From assembly GCA_052273625.1 (NCBI GenBank), contig DAVZHW010000024.1, positions 1 through 30,769 on the forward strand: a stretch of DNA of 30,769 nt, given 5' to 3'. How positions within the stretch are numbered: the first letter of the stretch is position 1; the number at the start of each line of letters is the position of its first letter. Shown piece by piece: positions 25,167 to 30,769 of the stretch. Made by a program: the position numbers and the translations under genes. The notes below the pieces were generated by a model that ran no database searches, was not told the DNA's origin, and worked only from the letters and a program-made list of their open reading frames with translations. Source of the stretch: Fimenecus sp052273625 (lineage in GTDB: Bacteria > Bacillota > Clostridia > Oscillospirales > Acutalibacteraceae).

Positions 25167-28157
25167 GATTTTAAGTCGTGAGAACAAGCCTCTTTTCGGC
25201 GGAAGCTCATTGTATCTGACTAAATCATTGAGCAGCTCGTCGCAAGAATTGTAACGCTCTCTCGGGTTAAACTGAGTACATTTATTTATTATGTATGCCA
25301 AGCCCGACGGTATTCCCGGCTCGTCAAGCGTTATGGGGTTTAAGATTATATTGCGTTCTCGAACATCCGCTCCCGTCAAAAGGCGATACATTGTAACTCC
25401 GATTCCGTATATATCGGTTCGGGGGTCTGTTTGTCCCCTGCCTCCGGCCTGCTCGGGTGCCGCATAGCCTATCGTTCCGAAGTTGACGGTATCTTCCACC
25501 CTGCCCGGCTTATAAGCACGAATAATGTCGAAATCAACAACCCGTATTCTGCCGCTCGGCTCTAAAATGAAATTGGCAGGCTTTACATCCCTGTAAATAA
25601 ACATAGGCGACTGCATATGCAAATAGCCCATAACATTACAGATTTGTCCTATCCAATTCACAACATTCTCGACGGATTGTGCTCCGTATTCTTCAACGAT
25701 ATTTTCAAGCGTTGCGCCTGCGACATATTCCTGAACTATAATCGCCTTACCGTTCGTCATATATGCGTCGGCAAATCTCGGAATCATCGGATGGTCAAGT
25801 TGTTTGAGTATATTTATTTGATTTTGGATAAGCTCCGTCTTATATGGGGTGTTGCTGCGTGAGACCTTTACCGCCCACGTCAAATTAAGTCTCGTATCAG
25901 TTGCAAGATAGGTGTCAAAGGCTCCGCCACGGGCGATATGCTTTACAATCTTATATTTGTTTTCAATAATCGTGCCTGCACCGATTTCGTCATTTTCGTC
26001 AGTCGCTTCGTCTTCGGCGGCTAACGCCCTCGGTATTACTATATCGTTCAAAAACATTGTGGTAAACGCAAAGCCGTCATCCCCGGGATTTATGAAAAAG
26101 TAATCGCTCGAAAACACAACGCCCCGAAGATAATCGCATGGGTATATTCTGATAAGCGATGTTCCTTCCGGATAAAAGTTGTTCAAATGCTCTTTTGTGG
26201 TAAACATAGGGACAATCTTTTTGAGTACACCGTCCTCCACTATCGGCTCCAGCATTTTAATATGATATTTCGGAGCTTCGGAGGGCGTAATTACATCTCC
26301 CGGCTTTAATTGCGACGGGTCAATGCCGTTTAGAAACGACTCAACATCAACCTCAATCGGAAAATACATCGGAATAACCGCAAGTAAATCCGCAATCCTG
26401 CTTAAGCTCTTAACTTTGAATCGTTCATCCGTAGAGCTTTTATAGTATTTGTACATTCTCTCAAGCTCGGAAATTTGATCGGCGAATTCATCATAGCAGA
26501 CAGAATCGAATTCCTGTTCAGCTTGTTTCATTTCCTCTCTTATGGCTTCAACTATCATTCCCTTTGCCAGATTTTCCATTCCATAACGATTGGGATGAGT
26601 ACCGTCAAAAGTGTCATATTCAATTTCTTTCGAAGCTATATCAATGATTTTACAGCCTTCATTTTGAGCTGCGATTCTTATTATTTCGTTGTACTTATCG
26701 ATATGAATTCCTGCGTATGAGCAAGGGAAAACAAAATTGGGATTTGACGACATAAACGATTTGCAAAGTGTACAGCACCAAATCTCTGCCTGCGGATAGC
26801 TCTGCTTCAATTCCGACAAAACGGTTTTATATGCCGAATCAAAGCATAACAAATCCGGCAAGCCGTTTGTCCCGTCGGTATGCGTTTCGTAAAGCTTCAC
26901 GGCGTTCGCCCAATCGTTTACGCCCATATTTACAATGATGACATCAGGCATAGTATTGCCAATATGCAAACCGCCCGTTCTCTCGGGAGCACATCCTGAC
27001 GGGAACACATTTCCGTCGTAAGAAAGCTTGGTTATACGGCTGCCCGACCACGAATTGCTTACAAGCAATTCTCCGCCTAAAAAATCTATAAGCTTGCCCC
27101 ACCAAGTGTGTCTAATTTCTTTTACACCCGATTTTTCACAAATATCATTTTCATAGAAAACCTTATAGCCTTTAGGATTGTAGCCGGCAAGCGTGCTTAT
27201 TGAATCGCCTAAGATTGAAAAATGCTTTTTGTAATATTTATTGCTCTTTTTCCAATCAAGATAATTCTCAAATTTTTCAGAGTTGTTTTCAACTCTTTCG
27301 CGCATATCGTCAAGCCACGGTAGCTCAACGCAAGCCGATTTCTCTTCATCCTTTGAAAATTCCTCTTGGAAAACGTCAAGGTTTTTGGTGTTATTAGGAT
27401 TGCACTTAATCGCAAACACTATTTTTCTGAAATTGTCGGCATATCTGTTTTCGTCGATAACCTCGTGAAAGGCTTCGGCGACGACCTCGGGCGGATTTTT
27501 GAACGCTCCGCAGCCGAATGCACCGAGGATAATTACCTCAACCCCGTTGTTGATTGCCGCTTCGAAAATGTTTTTAATTCTGCTCTTAAACAAGCTTTTA
27601 AGCGATGCGTTATCAATATCGATTTTTGCAATATACGGTGCTGCGCAGGTAATGACATCCACAAAGAACCATTCGTCTCTCGGCAAAAGAGCAGGCACCT
27701 CGGACTCGTCCTTGAACACGACAACGTCTTTTGTGTAAATAAGCCTGTCCGAGAACAGATGATTGGTATATTTTTTATGATAAAAATAGTAATCCTCAAA
27801 AATATTGGGGGCGCTTAAGCACAAATACAAATTACTGCACCTGCACAAGCACTCTTCTTGAGCCACAGCCCCCTTAGAAACTCCTCCGCCGGGATATTGC
27901 GGATTGGCAAAATTCAGCACTGCCGTTTTGCCATATTGAAGGTTCTTTCGTGCCGCCGCAAAGGTGGAATCGGGCACGACAAGTATTTTCTCGGCAGCAC
28001 TGTCCGCATAATTTTGCCTTCCGCAATCGGGGGATGAGAAGTTCTCCTTATAAAGACAATTTGAGCTTATTGCTCTTTCGGTAAATTCCTTTAATTCTCC
28101 TGTTTGTAAACGCTCGATAGTGTCGTTAAAGCAAGCAACTAAGCTCTCCGTCATCAT
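25161..28157 (-). CDS. Four-part fusion: PARG-like macrodomain, SGNH hydrolase, SseB-like region, Ser/Thr kinase
   Basis: A 998-residue soluble protein without signal peptide or membrane helix. Residues 1-265: TIGR02452/bacterial PARG-type macrodomain, with GGG (90-92) and QEE (100-102), the signature that binds and cleaves ADP-ribose polymers. Residues about 312-545: SGNH/GDSL hydrolase, with GDS (Ser319), SWSGSR, GVND (412-415) and DGTHPN (His521). Residues about 590-710: SseB-like sequence (IVPMFTTKEHL, FFINPGDDGFAF). Residues about 735-985: kinase domain with Lys764 (AVKV), YRDVKPANF (Asp857) and DFD (875-877) replacing DFG. Whether the kinase is active is open. The kinase part is a paralogue of the 20042-21814 kinase. 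It is transcribed alone, divergent from the LytTR regulator, with a LytTR-type promoter. I know no described protein with this order. Confidence 0.85.
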   Translation of the reverse strand: MMTESLVACFNDTIERLQTGELKEFTERAISSNCLYKENFSSPDCGRQNYADSAAEKILVVPDSTFAAARKNLQYGKTAVLNFANPQYPGGGVSKGAVAQEECLCRCSNLYLCLSAPNIFEDYYFYHKKYTNHLFSDRLIYTKDVVVFKDESEVPALLPRDEWFFVDVITCAAPYIAKIDIDNASLKSLFKSRIKNIFEAAINNGVEVIILGAFGCGAFKNPPEVVAEAFHEVIDENRYADNFRKIVFAIKCNPNNTKNLDVFQEEFSKDEEKSACVELPWLDDMRERVENNSEKFENYLDWKKSNKYYKKHFSILGDSISTLAGYNPKGYKVFYENDICEKSGVKEIRHTWWGKLIDFLGGELLVSNSWSGSRITKLSYDGNVFPSGCAPERTGGLHIGNTMPDVIIVNMGVNDWANAVKLYETHTDGTNGLPDLLCFDSAYKTVLSELKQSYPQAEIWCCTLCKSFMSSNPNFVFPCSYAGIHIDKYNEIIRIAAQNEGCKIIDIASKEIEYDTFDGTHPNRYGMENLAKGMIVEAIREEMKQAEQEFDSVCYDEFADQISELERMYKYYKSSTDERFKVKSLSRIADLLAVIPMYFPIEVDVESFLNGIDPSQLKPGDVITPSEAPKYHIKMLEPIVEDGVLKKIVPMFTTKEHLNNFYPEGTSLIRIYPCDYLRGVVFSSDYFFINPGDDGFAFTTMFLNDIVIPRALAAEDEATDENDEIGAGTIIENKYKIVKHIARGGAFDTYLATDTRLNLTWAVKVSRSNTPYKTELIQNQINILKQLDHPMIPRFADAYMTNGKAIIVQEYVAGATLENIVEEYGAQSVENVVNWIGQICNVMGYLHMQSPMFIYRDVKPANFILEPSGRIRVVDFDIIRAYKPGRVEDTVNFGTIGYAAPEQAGGRGQTDPRTDIYGIGVTMYRLLTGADVRERNIILNPITLDEPGIPSGLAYIINKCTQFNPRERYNSCDELLNDLVRYNELPPKRGLFSRLKIR

Positions 28158-28189
28158 TTTCTTTCCCCGTTTATCTTATTATAATATAA

Positions 28190-28251
28190 ATAATATCGAC
28201 AAATTAGGTACATTGCAATATGTTCGTTGTGAAAAGCGAAGTTTTCGTGGT
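28190..28251 (-). promoter_or_regulatory. LytTR-type direct repeat plus promoter of the fusion gene
   Basis: Read on the minus strand: ACCACGAA (28244-28251), 13 bp, ACAACGAA (28223-28230), then -35 TTGCAA (28213-28218), 17 bp, -10 TATTAT (28190-28195). Spacing and the segment 28213-28259 match 24922-24968 at 42 of 47 positions. A start at 28157 leaves a short leader with GGGGAAAG as ribosome site. Confidence 0.7.
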
Positions 28252-28273
28252 ATAAAGCAAAATTCCTGATTTT

Positions 28274-28301
28274 TTGACAAGGTGTTCACTGTCAGGATAT
28301 T
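28274..28301 (+). promoter_or_regulatory. Possible promoter of the LytTR/GHKL operon
   Basis: TTGACA (28274-28279), 16-bp spacer, GATATT (28296-28301). It is divergent from the fusion-gene promoter and 15 bp beyond the shared LytTR segment, so autoregulation is possible. The leader would be about 170 nt. Confidence 0.4.
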
Positions 28302-28437
28302 GTTTTTTAAATTTTATGATGATAAAATGGCCTCAATATACATATACACTTCAAATTTAATCATATACATCGGATTTGCTGACTTTCATCAGCTTTGCGG
28401 CTCCGAATTTTGAAAATTTGAAGCGATTTAATTAAAA

Positions 28438-28465
28438 AAGCTTGCCCGAGGGAAAAGGCAGGCTT
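28438..28465 (+). other. Hairpin just before the regulator's ribosome site
   Basis: Arms 28438-28446 and 28457-28465 pair over 9 positions with one G-U. They end one base before GGAGG (28467-28471) of the LytTR regulator gene. The rest of 28302-28437 shows no other structure or gene that I can support. Confidence 0.4.
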
Positions 28466-28478
28466 CGGAGGTGGGTAA

Positions 28479-29189
28479 ATGAACATAGTAATATGTGACG
28501 ACGACCGCAATTACGGCGAGCTTTTGAGTGAAAAAATCAAGCTTTGCCTGAACGGTATGTTCAATTTCAATTATGAAATAATCTACAAAAGCAGTCTTGA
28601 CGAGTTAGCGGAATTTCTTGAAAACGATAAAGCCGACATTTTATTCCTTGACATAATGGTAAACGGCGTAAACTCTGTTGATTGGTCGATAAACAACTTA
28701 AACGGCAACAATTTTCAGCTTGTTTTTATGACATTTTATCCCGTTGAAGCGTACAATATTTTTGAGACTAAATGCTCGTATTTTCTCATTAAATCAAAGA
28801 TAACCGACGAGCAGCTCAAAAACGCTCTTAAAAAGTGTATAGGCAACATAACGCAGAAAAAGGCGGATTTGCTTATCGTAAAAATCGGCGCAAAAAGCGT
28901 GACGCTGAACCTGCAGGACATCGAATACATAGAGTCGCTCAACAATAACATTTCCATTTATTTCAACGAGCAGCCACCTCTCACGCTCTATATGAAGCTG
29001 AAAGAGTTTGAAAAGCTCCTGCCGCTGTATTTTATGAAATGCCACAAATCGTTTATAATCAATATGAATTCCGTCACGGGCTGTGAGCCGTATGAATTTA
29101 CGCTTCATCACAGCGTGAAAATTCCGATTCCGTCAAGGAAGTACAAGGACACGGTAAAAACATACAACGATTATATTACTAATTTATAA
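28479..29189 (+). CDS. LytTR-family response regulator
   Basis: A 236-residue two-component regulator. The receiver domain (1-120) has the acidic pair in VICDDD, phospho-acceptor Asp58 in LFLDIM, Thr in FMTFYP and the conserved Lys region YFLIKSK. The LytTR DNA-binding domain (about 135-236) has DIEYIES, the FMKCHKSFIINM pattern typical of the family, and PIPSRKY. It is an AgrA/VirR-type regulator and very probably acts on the ACCACG(A/C)A direct repeats found twice in the window. The ribosome site is GGAGG. It is co-transcribed with the GHKL kinase 32 nt downstream. Confidence 0.93.
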   Translation: MNIVICDDDRNYGELLSEKIKLCLNGMFNFNYEIIYKSSLDELAEFLENDKADILFLDIMVNGVNSVDWSINNLNGNNFQLVFMTFYPVEAYNIFETKCSYFLIKSKITDEQLKNALKKCIGNITQKKADLLIVKIGAKSVTLNLQDIEYIESLNNNISIYFNEQPPLTLYMKLKEFEKLLPLYFMKCHKSFIINMNSVTGCEPYEFTLHHSVKIPIPSRKYKDTVKTYNDYITNL

Positions 29190-29195
29190 GGAGAC

Positions 29196-29225
29196 AGTGT
29201 GAAAATCACACTAATCACATTATGA
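29196..29225 (+). promoter_or_regulatory. Hairpin and mini-ORF between the regulator and kinase genes
   Basis: AAGGAG (29188-29193) overlaps the regulator stop, yet the kinase ATG is 28 nt further on. Between them AGTGTG and CACACT can pair (29196-29201 with 29207-29212), and a GTG at 29199 opens an 8-codon frame whose TGA (29223-29225) overlaps the kinase ATG as ATGA. Either would allow the distant ribosome site to serve the kinase. Confidence 0.4.
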
Positions 29226-30574
29226 CACAGGTTGACTTAACTCATTTTTTCCCGTGGACGTTCATTCTGCATCTTGCAAGAAGTCTGCTGGCATTCAACA
29301 TAGTAACCGCAATGCTCAAGCCGAAAAAGAACCTTGCTTTGACATTTTTCAGCTTTGTGGGAATTACAATGCTTTATTCCTATCTGTCGCTTGAGCTTAT
29401 AGACTACTCGATCAATATTATGGAATACCTTGCGATTATCGGCTACTATTTAGTGATATTTTTAACGGTATTTTTTATGTATGAGGGCAAAACGAGCAAA
29501 AAGATATTTTCTGTTTTCATCAGCTTTGCGGCATATTTCGTATCGGTAATGCTCTTTACTATGATCGATGGCTTATTTTCCGGCTTTGACCTCGGCTCTG
29601 TTTCATACAGTGTTGTCACGCTTGTAGATGTTTCTGCACAATCGATATTTATGTTCTCATTTTCGTTTGTATTCGCTTCTCTGCTGAAATACCTTACCAA
29701 TCGCAAAAAGACAGAGTCGACCGGAAGCAAATTATTTTTAATCTACCTTTTCCCTGCCTCTCACATAATAAATGTGTTGATTTTATTTATGGCATTCAAG
29801 CTATACAACATAAACCGTACTGAGTTTGATACGGTTGCGCTTGATATGGGTGTGTTCGGGTTTATTTCGTTTATACTCTGCTTTGTGATTGATATTCTTA
29901 TCATCTTTGCGATTGATTACATTGAGAAAGTGCAGGAGGAGAACCTCAAATACGAAAAAACCTTAATGCAAAATCAAATCGACTACAACCGCATACAGCA
30001 ACTCAAAGAGGAAAAGACCGCAATCAGTAAAATCCGTCACGATTTTACGGGGATTATCTCCACGGCGGCAGGGTTTATCGAATTGGGCAATTACGAAAAG
30101 GCTCTGTCTATTCTCACGAATGCGGGAAGCGACGTTTTCGGAAGCAATGAAAAATTCTGTCACAACGAGCTTATAAATATTATTCTCCAGCTTAAAAAGA
30201 ACGCTGCAAAGCAGGCAGATACAGAGCTTTCGTTCGATATAACGGAAAGCAGTAAGCTCAATATTGACGATTACGACACCTGTAGGCTTCTCAACAACCT
30301 TATTGACAACTCAATAAACGCCGCACAGCTCACAAGCGAAAAAAAGTCGTTTGTCTCGATTGCCATTGACCGAGACAAGGTAATTATCAAAACAAAAAAC
30401 AGGTTTAACAGCACAGCAAAAAGACCGAAGCGTGATGAGTCAAAGCACGGCTTCGGTACAAAGATAATCAAGGATATCGCCAAGAAATACGGCGGTAAAT
30501 ATTCGGTTGAAATCAACGGCGACAATTATATTACAGTTACAACATTGAAGAATTATGGGCTATCTGTAAATTGA
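29222..30574 (+). CDS. GHKL-type sensor histidine kinase (AgrC/SpoB-like)
   Basis: A 450-residue membrane sensor: about six hydrophobic helices in residues 10-232, a coiled coil, then a dimerisation helix with the phospho-accepting histidine in KIRHDF (His273). The GHKL ATPase domain has the N-box NNLIDNSINAA (358-368) and G-box HGFGTKII (409-416). It is the cognate partner of the adjacent LytTR regulator. No peptide-signal gene (AgrD-like) is visible nearby, so the input is unknown. The start is supported by the ATGA overlap with the mini-ORF; no strong ribosome site lies directly before it. Confidence 0.92.
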   Translation: MTQVDLTHFFPWTFILHLARSLLAFNIVTAMLKPKKNLALTFFSFVGITMLYSYLSLELIDYSINIMEYLAIIGYYLVIFLTVFFMYEGKTSKKIFSVFISFAAYFVSVMLFTMIDGLFSGFDLGSVSYSVVTLVDVSAQSIFMFSFSFVFASLLKYLTNRKKTESTGSKLFLIYLFPASHIINVLILFMAFKLYNINRTEFDTVALDMGVFGFISFILCFVIDILIIFAIDYIEKVQEENLKYEKTLMQNQIDYNRIQQLKEEKTAISKIRHDFTGIISTAAGFIELGNYEKALSILTNAGSDVFGSNEKFCHNELINIILQLKKNAAKQADTELSFDITESSKLNIDDYDTCRLLNNLIDNSINAAQLTSEKKSFVSIAIDRDKVIIKTKNRFNSTAKRPKRDESKHGFGTKIIKDIAKKYGGKYSVEINGDNYITVTTLKNYGLSVN

Positions 30575-30587
30575 ATTAAATATCATA

Positions 30588-30686
30588 CCGTAGGGACAGC
30601 CCTCGCCCCTGTCCGCAACAAAATACATATAAAGTCAAATTAACGGACAACCGCATTTTCAGCCTCCCTTGTGTAAAGGGAGGCTG
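30588..30686. repeat. Interspersed palindromic repeats after the histidine kinase
   Basis: A GTAGGGACAG...CTGTCCG imperfect palindrome (30588-30612) is followed by a perfect 11-bp palindrome with 5-nt loop (30660-30670/30676-30686), whose core also occurs at 165-185. They may end transcription of the two-component operon. 30687-30769 shows no gene. Confidence 0.55.
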
Positions 30687-30769
30687 AATGCACAAATTGA
30701 ATTTGATATTCCACACGGTAGGACGGTGGCTTGCTGCCGCCGTTAGATTGTTGATGATATATGATAACT

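Noticed and set aside
27366..27818. 150-codon frame antisense to the macrodomain
   Set aside because: It is explained by codon bias on the opposite strand of a conserved domain.
28158..30769. agr-type peptide quorum-sensing locus
   Set aside because: The sensor and LytTR regulator fit, but no AgrB protease or short peptide precursor gene is visible; the 8-codon mini-ORF lacks any precursor features.

Overview
The window looks like chromosomal DNA from an endospore-forming, anaerobic Clostridium-class gut bacterium, most likely a Ruminococcus or other Oscillospiraceae relative. The evidence is a full-length spoIVA gene, a secreted dockerin protein (a cellulosome-type component), moderate GC, class II LytTR/GHKL signalling, and interspersed palindromic repeats at both ends. 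No rRNA, tRNA, CRISPR array, transposase or phage gene was found.

Left part (1-11.9 kb), mostly housekeeping. Palindromic repeats (1-240) precede a minus-strand operon of a DivIVA-like protein, an orphan fumarase beta subunit and the helicase PcrA. Divergent from it is a membrane-anchored alpha/beta hydrolase, then spoIVA enclosed between two near-identical terminator hairpins, a 277-bp nested inverted-repeat element, a DUF378 membrane protein, a secreted dockerin protein with an unusual 14-cysteine block (minus strand), and an ABC-F ATPase.

Middle part (12.0-24.9 kb): one long minus-strand gene train of nine genes with gaps of 1-44 nt. In transcription order it encodes a DUF6382-like/FHA protein, a frameshifted small zinc-ribbon gene, a zinc-ribbon/DUF805 membrane protein, a PP2C phosphatase, a transmembrane Ser/Thr kinase, a membrane protein rich in T-x-[VLM]-L motifs, two zinc-ribbon membrane proteins, and an 1845-residue surface protein of Ig-like modules. 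It reads as a self-contained phospho-threonine signalling system: writer (kinase), eraser (PP2C), reader (FHA), probable threonine targets and a surface output.

Right part (25.1-30.6 kb): a 998-residue minus-strand protein joins a bacterial PARG-like (TIGR02452) macrodomain, an SGNH hydrolase, an SseB-like region and a Ser/Thr kinase domain with DFD in place of DFG. Divergent from it is a LytTR response regulator with its GHKL histidine kinase.

The main new observation links these parts. The promoters of the FHA-kinase operon and of the PARG-SGNH-kinase gene share a 47-bp segment (42 identities). It holds an 8-bp direct repeat with 13-bp spacing, the geometry of LytTR-family sites, placed immediately upstream of a -35/-10 pair with a 17-bp spacer in both cases. 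I infer that the LytTR two-component system co-activates both kinase units. The possible undescribed system is therefore a two-component-controlled Ser/Thr phosphorylation locus with an ADP-ribose-processing multidomain kinase.
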